Assembly: GCA_047921395.1 (NCBI GenBank)
Contig: JBLRWH010000081.1
Span: forward strand, 1-10,195
Source of the DNA: XN24 sp047921395
Lineage (GTDB): Bacteria > Pseudomonadota > Gammaproteobacteria > Steroidobacterales > XN24
Direction of reading: 5' to 3'
Length of the DNA: 10,195 nucleotides
In this document: piece by piece, positions 1-5,580 of the stretch
How positions within the stretch are numbered: the stretch's first letter is position 1
How the letters are laid out: every line of letters starts with the position of its first letter
Made by a program: the position numbers and the translations under genes
Notes under the pieces: model-generated
Database searches by the model: none
What the model was told of the DNA's origin: nothing
What the model saw: only the letters and a program-made list of their open reading frames with translations

Positions 1-50
1 CTGGGGGAATTTGACCCGGCCACAGATGGGGGAATTTAAGGTGGCCGCCG
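1..50. mobile_element. Possible terminal repeats of an IS21-type insertion sequence (element lies to the left)
   Basis: Two direct copies of TGGGGGAATTT occur at 2-12 and 27-37, and a GGCC follows each at the same spacing (18-21 and 43-46). This makes an imperfect 25-bp tandem repeat. IS21-family elements are known for multiple short GGG...AATT-like subterminal repeats that bind the transposase, and the pattern here looks like one such end. The recombinase reading frame on the minus strand loses its family-like sequence at about position 54, which fits an insertion junction there. The istA/istB genes would lie outside the window and no target duplication can be tested, so the family call is by resemblance only. 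Confidence 0.4.
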
Positions 51-299
51 GGGCTTGGCGACTTCATTCGGAAGATTCAGGCTTGCGCCAACGCACCCGT
101 CTTCGTCGAGTACCATCTTCCAAGTCAGGGATGCGATTTCTCCCGCCCTGAGTCCAGTACAGACGCTAACCAGAATTAGCGCGTAGTTCCGTTCGGAATG
201 CGTACTCCGCGCTTTGGCTTGTGCCAGCGCGATACCAACTACTTTGTCGGTCAGGTCAGCCGCGTGACCTTTACGGCGATTCAGCGTCTTGGTGCTCAT
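36..299 (-). pseudogene. Tyrosine recombinase/integrase, 3' truncated fragment
   Basis: The 87-residue product carries the first catalytic block of tyrosine recombinases: TGLRAGEIASLTW, with the box I arginine at R51 and a conserved E at 54. K82 in the following segment sits where the catalytic beta-hairpin lysine is expected. Right after K82 the sequence turns into a short proline/arginine-rich tail and stops, so the HxxR, His/Trp and nucleophilic Tyr boxes are missing and the product cannot be active. The start at 299 has an SD-like GAAGGA 5 nt upstream on the minus strand. The short N-terminus before box I recalls single-domain integrases of roughly 180 residues without a core-binding domain. 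The break coincides with the IS-like repeats at the window edge, so the gene was probably split by insertion; its 3' half may survive beyond the element. It is divergent from the rep-like gene to the right. Confidence 0.75.
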
Positions 300-703
300 G
301 GAAATCCTTCAAAATCCAAAAAGGAGAACATTACTTAGTATTGTCTCCGTGGGCACCGAAACGCGAGCCTGAAAAGAATAATATAAACAGGCAGTTAGCG
401 AGCAATACGATAGTCTATGGAAGAGTATCGTATTCGCGAAAAATATTTTCGAAAAACCTCAATTTTTCCCCGAAAACGTACACCTCGATGCCTACATAAG
501 GGTGGAAGGCAAGAAATCAGTCCGTGCCTTCACGGTAGCGAGGCGATTAGCTAGCTGTAACTCCAATTACCGTTAGCAAGAACCGGAAATCCGGCGCATC
601 TCAGTTCGTGAGGTGATGAGTCAAGTTGCTATTCGAGGACTAGGTTCGTGTGCCTGAAGGAAATGTCAGAAATGTTTACTGGTGTGTATGGGGAGTAAGA
701 AGA
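300..703. other. Gene-free, AT-rich region with several short inverted repeats
   Basis: I find no convincing gene here; a 92-codon open frame at 221-499 lies mostly antisense to the recombinase and looks like nothing recognisable. Visible structure: AATACGATA at 402-410 paired with TATCGTATT at 424-432; a near-palindrome CGAAAA-ATA-TTTTCG around 437-451; GAAGGCA 505-511 paired with TGCCTTC 525-531; and the compact hairpin CCGGA-AA-TCCGG at 583-594. Such clustering upstream of a replication-type gene may mark an origin, an antisense/control RNA or operators. No clear sigma70 promoter could be assigned. Confidence 0.4.
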
Positions 704-1459
704 ATGTTGAATTTGAGTATGAAAAATGAAAAAAACAATGATGTTTATGACGAAGAATATTTTCGGGCTGCGTTCGGCATTGCGCCACTGCCTGCGGATT
801 CTGAGCGTAGCAGTTGGATTCGCGATTCGCGCCTACCTGAAAAGCTAGTCGCAGCCATGGAAGAGCAATTCGAGAAGCTTTTGGGCGATAAGGAATTCGT
901 CTATGTGACAGTCCATATGGATGTGCAAAACATCAGAAGGAAAGTCCTAGCAGAAAAGAATCCTAACGTCCTGCCATTGGGAAGAATGTTCATCCAATCA
1001 ATAGACGCTGGAAGCCCGGTACAGACTGCCTACGAGAACATGTTTGTGGAGTTCTTCCGCCTAATTGAGCGTGAGCTTCAGTGCTATTTGGACTCGATAC
1101 GGGTTTATGAAAATGACGGCAAGCACTTCAAGCGCGGTGCGCCAGTAACCCATGTTCACATGTGTATTCCGGTGCCGAAAGGACGCACCTACTACCGATT
1201 CATCAATGTGTTTGCGCGAGTGTTCGCCGCCAAAGTGTATCCAGTACCGATTCCGGCAGAAGTGGCGAAGAAACAAGTCAAACCTGAACTGACATTGAAG
1301 CAACTGAAGGAAAACCCGAAGGAGATTTGGGCAACCCAAATGCTTCACTTCAAACCGGGGTTCAAGGATGCCGAGGGTTCGTCGGCAGACTATTCAATCA
1401 AGCAAATTATCGACGCAGAAACCTTCAGTGACAGGTTCTTTGCTGATTTCAAAAACTAA
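704..1459 (+). CDS. Putative HUH-type (rolling-circle) replication initiator/endonuclease
   Basis: The protein has 251 residues from the ATG at 704. I prefer this start because GGGGAG (690-695) lies 8 nt upstream; a GTG at 650 in the same frame would add 18 residues but lacks a good ribosome site. Three landmarks match single-tyrosine HUH Rep proteins in order: a hydrophobic strand FVYVTV at residues 65-70 (motif I-like), THVHMCIPVP with the metal-binding pair H150/H152 (motif II, HUH), and YSIK at 230-233, a YxxK with candidate nucleophile Y230 (motif III). No helicase domain follows, and the protein ends 18 residues after the YxxK. A prophage/inovirus Gp2-like protein is a close alternative and would be functionally related. 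Base composition is far more AT-rich than the core genes to the right. It leads a run of three small genes. The HUH assignment rests on motif order only, and the 78-residue gap between motifs II and III is acceptable but not diagnostic. Confidence 0.5.
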   Translation: MLNLSMKNEKNNDVYDEEYFRAAFGIAPLPADSERSSWIRDSRLPEKLVAAMEEQFEKLLGDKEFVYVTVHMDVQNIRRKVLAEKNPNVLPLGRMFIQSIDAGSPVQTAYENMFVEFFRLIERELQCYLDSIRVYENDGKHFKRGAPVTHVHMCIPVPKGRTYYRFINVFARVFAAKVYPVPIPAEVAKKQVKPELTLKQLKENPKEIWATQMLHFKPGFKDAEGSSADYSIKQIIDAETFSDRFFADFKN

Positions 1460-1478
1460 CAATCAAGGAGAAATGACC

Positions 1479-1688
1479 ATGGCAGCAAAACCAATGCCCC
1501 TAAACCAAGTGAAGCGCAATATGAAGCACTACTTTGAAACCCGCAGTGCCACCGCCCTGTTTGACGAGTTCGTAGCCGAGGTCTACGACCTGAAGAACAT
1601 GAGCGTTGATGACTTCATTGCCCTTCGCGACAAGATGAAGAAGCAAGCCCGTTCCGCAGGCGTGTTCATCCGCTTCAAGAAAGTCTAG
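1479..1688 (+). CDS. Small hypothetical protein (69 aa)
   Basis: Not recognised. The ATG at 1479 is chosen over the in-frame ATG at 1473 because AAGGAG (1465-1470) is then 8 nt upstream rather than 2. The product is basic and looks largely helical, with a basic N-terminal stretch (QVKRNMKHYF), an acidic amphipathic middle (residues about 25-45) and a basic tail ending FIRFKKV. No membrane segment, cysteine pair or signal peptide is present. It begins 19 nt after the rep-like gene and ends 11 nt before the next one, with its stop codon overlapping that gene's ribosome site, so the genes are probably co-transcribed. Its place suggests an accessory role in replication or maintenance of the small element; that is inference. 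Confidence 0.65.
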   Translation: MAAKPMPLNQVKRNMKHYFETRSATALFDEFVAEVYDLKNMSVDDFIALRDKMKKQARSAGVFIRFKKV

Positions 1689-1699
1689 GAGGTGGCGCG

Positions 1700-1903
1700 A
1701 TGTTGATTGAAATTCCGAAGGTAGCAGTGCGAACACTATCCACCAGGACAGATGAGGAAATGTACTTCGCCACAAAGGCACTGGCACAGGCTGTCGGCAC
1801 AGACCCGTCTACAGTCATTCGGCTGGCTGTTGCCGCGCTGCTGAATCGCGCTAGGGCAGTCAATCCCGTAACCGTCGAGCAACTAAAAAATGTCGCTCAA
1901 TGA
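1700..1903 (+). CDS. Small ribbon-helix-helix-like DNA-binding protein (67 aa)
   Basis: Residues about 8-50 follow the ribbon-helix-helix plan: a short strand (VAVRTLSTRT), helix A (DEEMYFATKALAQAV), a G-T-D-P-S turn, then helix B (TVIRLAVAALLNRA). Helix B begins with the S/T-x-V-I-R pattern common in CopG/Arc-type proteins. Such proteins bind DNA as dimers and serve as copy-number repressors, antitoxins or relaxosome accessory factors. The start is well supported by AGGAGGT at 1687-1693, 6 nt upstream. No toxin gene of a recognised type follows, so regulation of the neighbouring rep-like gene is the simplest role. Candidate operators are the inverted repeats at 402-432 or 2089-2137. The fold call is from pattern, not from a search. 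Confidence 0.6.
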   Translation: MLIEIPKVAVRTLSTRTDEEMYFATKALAQAVGTDPSTVIRLAVAALLNRARAVNPVTVEQLKNVAQ

Positions 1904-2084
1904 TACGGTGATGATGGCGGCGGATGACTTCGAGGAATGTGCTCAACTGGCGAGGCGCATTGAGTTCCTCAAGCTGAAATCCTCCCCCATGTGGAAGTAC
2001 CGAAGGGCGGAGATATGCGCAACTTATGCGGATGTTTGCGACACCCGTTTCGGCAAGCTGACGGAGACTCAATCAGAGCTGTAG
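1890..2084 (+). CDS. Small hypothetical protein (64 aa)
   Basis: Not recognised. The frame overlaps the end of the ribbon-helix-helix-like gene by 14 nt, which suggests translational coupling; no strong ribosome site precedes the ATG at 1890. In-frame ATG codons at 1911 and 1914 are alternative starts. The product looks helical and soluble, with an acidic N-terminal third (AADDFEECAQLARR) and a basic middle (KLKSSPMWKYRRAE), and it has three cysteines at scattered positions. The stop codon lies 4 nt before the left arm of a perfect 14-bp inverted repeat, so this is the last gene of the cassette. It is the least certain of the small genes because nothing but position, overlap and composition supports it. 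Confidence 0.5.
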   Translation: MSLNDTVMMAADDFEECAQLARRIEFLKLKSSPMWKYRRAEICATYADVCDTRFGKLTETQSEL

Positions 2085-2088
2085 GGAC

Positions 2089-2137
2089 TGCCTTTTCGGC
2101 TTGTGTTTGGCGGAATCGAATCTAAGCCGAAAAGGCA
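2089..2137. repeat. Perfect 14-bp inverted repeat at the end of the small-gene cassette
   Basis: TGCCTTTTCGGCTT at 2089-2102 is matched exactly by its reverse complement at 2124-2137, with a 21-nt spacer. It starts 4 nt after the stop codon of the 64-aa gene. No T-tract follows the right arm on the plus strand, so it is not a standard Rho-independent terminator. It could be a transcription stop of another kind, a binding site for the ribbon-helix-helix-like protein, or part of a replication or recombination site of the HUH element. Confidence 0.75.
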
Positions 2138-2146
2138 ATCGCGAAA

Positions 2147-2168
2147 AGATTCACAGCAGATTCACAGC
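2147..2168. repeat. Two tandem copies of an 11-bp repeat
   Basis: AGATTCACAGC occurs twice with no spacer, at 2147-2157 and 2158-2168, only 10 nt to the right of the 14-bp inverted repeat. Iteron-like direct repeats beside a hairpin are typical of Rep or recombinase binding sites, but two copies of a short unit are too few to assign a role. Confidence 0.7.
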
Positions 2169-2376
2169 GCATCTAACTAATTGATAATAAAAATCCACGG
2201 CTTGTCGTGTAGATGTATTGCGCCATGAGTCTCGTTCTGGAGGGTGGGTGTAAGGCGCGGCATTATGCGCCATGCGGGCCGCCGCGGGGAAATCCCGGCG
2301 CCGGGCGGGATAGCGTGTCAACTTGCCCGGCGCTGGTTTATTCTCAGGCTGAGCCTGTTCGCAGCGGAGTGTCGGG
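2169..2376. other. Transition from lower-GC segment to core DNA, no gene
   Basis: The sequence changes within this stretch from AT-rich (for example ATTGATAATAAAAATCC near 2180-2195) to the GC-rich composition of the core. It holds a 9-bp direct repeat TGCGCCATG at 2219-2227 and 2266-2274, and a GC-rich hairpin described separately. No tRNA gene or clear attachment repeat is visible, and no open frame looks like a gene. Confidence 0.5.
2295..2340 (+). terminator. Candidate Rho-independent terminator upstream of the HDAC-family gene
   Basis: CCGGCGCCGGGC at 2295-2306 pairs with GCCCGGCGCTGG at 2325-2336 (12 bp with one G-T wobble) across an 18-nt loop. TTTATTCT follows directly at 2337-2344. 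The position would stop transcripts arriving from the small-gene cassette before the deacetylase-family gene. The loop is long and the T-tract is interrupted, so the call is tentative. Confidence 0.4.
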
Positions 2377-3348
2377 GTGTTCCTGAAGCGCAAGACCAAG
2401 AATGAGGTCAGGGTTCTCGCGGGAGACGCGATCGCCGGGTACGGATTCGGCGACGGGCATCCCTTCGGCCAGGACCGGCACGACGTTTTCCTGCGCAGCC
2501 TGCGGGAGCGCGACGTGGAGAACCGCGTCTGGATCGACGAGCCGGACCGCCCCGCGAGCCGCGCCGACCTGGAGTTGTTCCACACCGCCCGGCACGTGCG
2601 CTTTATCGAGCGGATGTCGATCGAGGGCATCGGTTTCCTGGACGAGGGCGACACGCCCGCGTTCCCTGGGGTCTATCACACGGCCGCCAGCGTGGTGGGC
2701 GCAACGCTGCAGGCCGGCGACCTGCTGGTGGCCGGCGAGGCCAGGCGGGTGTTCGTACCCATCGCCGGCCTGCATCACGCCGCGCGCGACAAGACCTCCG
2801 GCTTCTGCGTGTTCAACGATATCGGCGTGCTGATCGAGCGCCTGCGCAAGCGCCACGGCATCCGCCGCATCGCCTACGTGGACATCGATGCGCACCACGG
2901 CGACGGCGTCTTCTACGGCTTCGCCTCCGACCCGGACCTGGTGTTCGTGGACATCCACGAGGACGGCCGCTTCCTGTTCCCCGGCACGGGCCACCGAGAG
3001 GAGACCGGCACCGGGCCGGGCGCGGGCACCAAGCTGAACATCCCGATGCACCCGGGCGACGGCGACGAGGAGTTCTTCGCGGCCTGGGAGGAATGCGAGG
3101 CCTTCCTGGAGGCGGCCAGGCCGGAGTTCTACATCCTCGTGGCGGGCGCCGACAGCCTCGCGGGCGACCCGTTGACCCACCTGCAGTACAGCGAGGAGGC
3201 GCACGGCCGGGCCGCCCGGGCCATCTGCCGGCTCGCAGATTCCCATGCCCGGGGCCGCGTGCTCGGCCTCGGCGCCGGCGGCTACAACCGGCGCAACGTC
3301 GCGGCGGCCTGGAGCCGCGTGGTGTTCGAGTTCGCCGACAGCGTTTGA
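2377..3348 (+). CDS. Histone deacetylase family protein (AcuC/HDAC-like amidohydrolase)
   Basis: This 323-residue protein is a zinc-dependent deacetylase of the arginase/deacetylase superfamily, acting in the cytoplasm on acetyl-lysine, acetylpolyamine or a related amide; the substrate cannot be told from sequence. The family residues are all present: the histidine pair H133/H134 in GLHHAARD, GFCVFND at 142-148, VDIDAHHGDG at 168-177 with zinc ligands D171 and H173, the third zinc ligand D259 in AGADSLAGDP, a PGTG loop after DIHEDGR, and the transition-state tyrosine Y303 in GAGGYN. Spacing closely follows bacterial HDLP. The GTG start is supported by GGAG at 2366-2369, 7 nt upstream; an in-frame TGA at 2350-2352 rules out a longer protein. 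It is a single gene between the accessory segment and the inverted-repeat element, whose left arm contains its stop codon. Confidence 0.9.
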   Translation: MFLKRKTKNEVRVLAGDAIAGYGFGDGHPFGQDRHDVFLRSLRERDVENRVWIDEPDRPASRADLELFHTARHVRFIERMSIEGIGFLDEGDTPAFPGVYHTAASVVGATLQAGDLLVAGEARRVFVPIAGLHHAARDKTSGFCVFNDIGVLIERLRKRHGIRRIAYVDIDAHHGDGVFYGFASDPDLVFVDIHEDGRFLFPGTGHREETGTGPGAGTKLNIPMHPGDGDEEFFAAWEECEAFLEAARPEFYILVAGADSLAGDPLTHLQYSEEAHGRAARAICRLADSHARGRVLGLGAGGYNRRNVAAAWSRVVFEFADSV

Positions 3349-3716
3349 AGAGGGCTCGCGCGGAGGCGCAGAGAGGCAGAGGCGCAGAGAGAAGAAAATA
3401 TAAAAAACCAAGGTTGGCGGGCCAGGCGTGGCTGAGTGTCGGTAACCTTCTCTTTCGGCCAGTTACGACCCTCTGTCTTGATCGCGGACCGCATAAGGAC
3501 AATCCCGGCGTCCCATGTCGTGGGGCCCCAGGTGGTGATTTCGTTCGCCCCCCGGCCCGCAGCGTGGACCCGCTGCGCCACCCGGTGATTCCCTGTTCCA
3601 GGGGCAGGCCAAGGCGAGCCCGCCCAAGATCCAGCTGCCCACGTCCACCCCATCACCCCCATATTTACTTTTTCTCCGCGCCTCTGCCTCTCTGCGCCTC
3701 CGCGCGAGCCCTCTTC
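3347..3716. mobile_element. 370-bp non-coding element bounded by 44-bp inverted repeats (MITE-like)
   Basis: The left arm (3347-3390) and right arm (3673-3716) are reverse complements over 44 positions with a single mismatch (3386 against 3677). Each arm contains two copies of GAGGCGCAGAGAG offset by 16 bp (left arm 3363-3375 and 3379-3391). The 282-bp interior holds no credible gene; it contains small hairpins such as GCAGCG/CGCTGC near 3560-3577. The outer tip of the left arm overlaps the TGA of the deacetylase gene (3346-3348). CAGAG-rich repeats are scattered in many high-GC bacterial genomes, so this may be a non-autonomous transposable element or two oppositely oriented dispersed repeats. 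No target-site duplication is evident next to the arms. Confidence 0.6.
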
Positions 3717-3731
3717 TCCCGGTCGAGGTGA

Positions 3732-3753
3732 AACCCAGCAACTGGGTTAAAAT
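3732..3753 (+). promoter_or_regulatory. Short hairpin with a -10-like TTAAAAT in front of glyA
   Basis: AACCCAG (3732-3738) and CTGGGTT (3742-3748) form a 7-bp stem with a 3-nt loop, and TTAAAAT (3747-3753) overlaps its right arm. TTAAAAT is a fair sigma70 -10 candidate and would give a leader of about 30 nt. No good -35 hexamer is seen 16-18 nt upstream (the region reads GAGGTG). The hairpin could be a protein-binding site. A PurR- or MetR-type site, as known for E. coli glyA, was not recognised. Confidence 0.3.
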
Positions 3754-3790
3754 GTCGGTTTGACGCCCCCCAGCCGGAGAACCCCCCCCG

Positions 3791-5044
3791 ATGTTCAGCC
3801 CCGAGATGAAGATTGCAGGCTTTGACGATGAACTGTTCGCGGCACTGCAGGCCGAGCGCCGGCGCCAGGAAGAGCACGTCGAGCTGATCGCCTCGGAGAA
3901 CTACGCCAGCCCGCGCGTGCTGGAGGCCCAGGGCTCGGTGCTGACCAACAAGTACGCCGAGGGGTATCCCGGCAAGCGTTACTACGGGGGCTGCGAGTAC
4001 GTCGATCAAGCCGAGGAGCTCGCCGTGGAGCGGGCCAGGGAGCTGTTCGGGGCCGACTACGCCAACGTGCAGCCACACTCCGGCTCGCAGGCCAACGTCG
4101 CGGCGTTCATGGCGATGATCGAGCCGGGCGACACGATCCTCGGCATGAGCCTCGCCCATGGCGGCCACCTCACGCACGGCGCCAAGATCAACTTCTCCGG
4201 CCGGGTCTACAACGCCGTGCAGTACGGGCTGGACCCGAGCGGCAGCGAGATCGACTACGCGCAGGTGGCCGCGCTCGCGGCCGAGCACCAGCCGAAGCTG
4301 ATCATCGCCGGCTTCTCCGCCTACTCGCGCGTGGTCGACTGGGCGCGGTTCCGCGAGATCGCCGATTCGGTCGGCGCGTTCCTGATGGCGGACATGGCGC
4401 ATGTCGCCGGGCTGGTGGCGGCGGGCGTCTACCCGAGCCCGGTGCCCTACGCCGACGTCGTCACCTCCACCACGCACAAGACGCTGCGCGGTCCGCGCGG
4501 CGGCATCATCCTCGCGAAGCACAACGAGGCGCTGGAGAAGAGGCTCAACACGCTGGTGTTTCCCGGCACGCAGGGCGGGCCGCTGATGCACGTCATCGCT
4601 GCCAAGGCGGTGGCGTTCAAGGAGGCGCTGCAGCCGGAATTCAAGGTCTACCAGCAGCAGGTCGTGGAGAACGCCCGCATGATGGCTGCAACCCTGATGG
4701 CGCGCGGCTACCGGATCGTTTCCGGTGGCACCGACAACCACCTGTTCCTGGTCGACCTGATCGAGAAGGACATCACCGGCAAGGATGCGGATGCGGCGCT
4801 CGGGCGCGCGAACATCACCGTCAACAAGAACTCCGTGCCGAACGATCCGCGCTCGCCCTTCGTGACCAGCGGGTTGCGCATGGGTACGCCGGCGGTGACC
4901 ACGCGCGGCTTCGGTCTCGAGGAGTGCCGCACGCTGTCCGGCTGGATTGCGGACGTGCTCGACAACATCGATGACGAGGACGTCATCCGCCGGGTGCGCG
5001 GCCAGGTGCTCGAGCTGTGCGCGCGATTCCCGGTCTACGGCTGA
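3791..5044 (+). CDS. glyA: Serine hydroxymethyltransferase
   Basis: GlyA is a cytoplasmic PLP enzyme that converts serine and tetrahydrofolate to glycine and 5,10-methylene-THF, the main source of one-carbon units for purine, thymidylate and methionine synthesis. The protein has 417 residues, the same length as E. coli GlyA, and can be aligned with it end to end by eye. Diagnostic parts: VELIASENYASP near residue 30, NKYAEGYPGKRYYGGCEYVD near 53-72, AHGGHLTHG, DMAHVAGLVAAGVYP, and the PLP-binding lysine K230 in TTHKTLRGPRGG. The C-terminal NKNSVPND and SGLRMGTPA segments are also present. GGAGA at 3776-3780 lies 10 nt before the ATG, the spacer being an unusual run of C. nrdR follows after 35 bp in the same direction, a common gammaproteobacterial neighbour pair. 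Nothing is truncated. Confidence 0.98.
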   Translation: MFSPEMKIAGFDDELFAALQAERRRQEEHVELIASENYASPRVLEAQGSVLTNKYAEGYPGKRYYGGCEYVDQAEELAVERARELFGADYANVQPHSGSQANVAAFMAMIEPGDTILGMSLAHGGHLTHGAKINFSGRVYNAVQYGLDPSGSEIDYAQVAALAAEHQPKLIIAGFSAYSRVVDWARFREIADSVGAFLMADMAHVAGLVAAGVYPSPVPYADVVTSTTHKTLRGPRGGIILAKHNEALEKRLNTLVFPGTQGGPLMHVIAAKAVAFKEALQPEFKVYQQQVVENARMMAATLMARGYRIVSGGTDNHLFLVDLIEKDITGKDADAALGRANITVNKNSVPNDPRSPFVTSGLRMGTPAVTTRGFGLEECRTLSGWIADVLDNIDDEDVIRRVRGQVLELCARFPVYG

Positions 5045-5079
5045 GCCGCCGGCCGGGCTGAGCGCTGCCGGGAGCCGCC

Positions 5080-5580
5080 ATGTACTGCCCTTTCTGCCGC
5101 CACGAGGAGACCAAGGTCATCGATTCGCGGTTGGCCGGCAACGGGCTGCAGGTCCGAAGGCGCCGGGAGTGTCTCGCCTGCGAGGAGCGCTTCACGACCT
5201 TCGAAAGCGCCGAGCTGGTGCTGCCCCGCCTCGTGAAGCGCGATGACCGCCGCGAACCTTTCGACGAGGGCAAGCTGCGCGCCGGCGTGATGCGCGCGCT
5301 CGAGAAGCGCCCGGTGCCCGCCGAGGCCGTGGAGGAGGCCGTCTCGCGCATCCTGCAGCGGCTGATGACGGCGGGCGAGCGCGAGGTGCCGTCGAGCTTC
5401 GTCGGCCAGCTGGTGATGGACGAACTGCGGCAGCTCGACGAGGTCGCCTACGTGCGCTTCGCCTCGGTCTACCGCAGCTTCCAGGACGTGGAGGAGTTCC
5501 GCCGGGAAATCGAGCGCCTGCGCGACGTCGCGCCGGCCGGCAAGGAGCAGATGTCGCTGCTGCCGCGCGAGGGCAAATGA
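5080..5580 (+). CDS. nrdR: Transcriptional repressor NrdR
   Basis: NrdR is a zinc- and nucleotide-binding repressor that senses ATP/dATP and binds NrdR boxes upstream of ribonucleotide reductase genes. The 166-residue protein has the N-terminal zinc ribbon with C3/C6 and C31/C34, the basic RRRREC stretch at 26-31, then RFTTFE and the ATP-cone domain beginning VLPRLVKRDDRREPFDEGKLRAGV (about 47-70) and running to about residue 140. The tail is slightly longer than usual and ends MSLLPREGK. GGGAG at 5070-5074 lies 5 nt before the ATG. The stop overlaps the ribD start in ATGA (5577-5580), which implies coupled translation with the riboflavin genes. I saw no NrdR box pair in the window, so its targets are elsewhere. 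Confidence 0.97.
   Translation: MYCPFCRHEETKVIDSRLAGNGLQVRRRRECLACEERFTTFESAELVLPRLVKRDDRREPFDEGKLRAGVMRALEKRPVPAEAVEEAVSRILQRLMTAGEREVPSSFVGQLVMDELRQLDEVAYVRFASVYRSFQDVEEFRREIERLRDVAPAGKEQMSLLPREGK

Noticed and set aside
221..499. 92-codon plus-strand open frame at the left
   Set aside because: It starts antisense to the recombinase fragment, has no ribosome site, and the product looks random.
1700..2084. Toxin-antitoxin pair formed by the ribbon-helix-helix-like gene and the 64-aa gene
   Set aside because: The size and overlap would fit, but the 64-aa product shows no feature of a known toxin family, so I do not call it.
2089..2140. Rho-independent terminator reading of the 14-bp inverted repeat
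   Set aside because: The 21-nt loop and the absence of a T-tract after the right arm make it a poor terminator, so it is kept as an unexplained repeat.
2165..2195. Possible dif-like XerCD site in the AT-rich stretch
   Set aside because: Compared by eye with the gammaproteobacterial dif in both orientations, only scattered positions of one arm match and the second arm does not.
2344..3411. 355-codon minus-strand open frame over the deacetylase gene
   Set aside because: The plus-strand frame has all HDAC catalytic motifs, while the minus frame is Ala/Val/Gly/Arg-rich with no motif.
3463..3741. Minus- and plus-strand open frames inside the 370-bp inverted-repeat element
   Set aside because: They run through the repeat arms, are Pro/Arg-rich, and have no ribosome site or motif.
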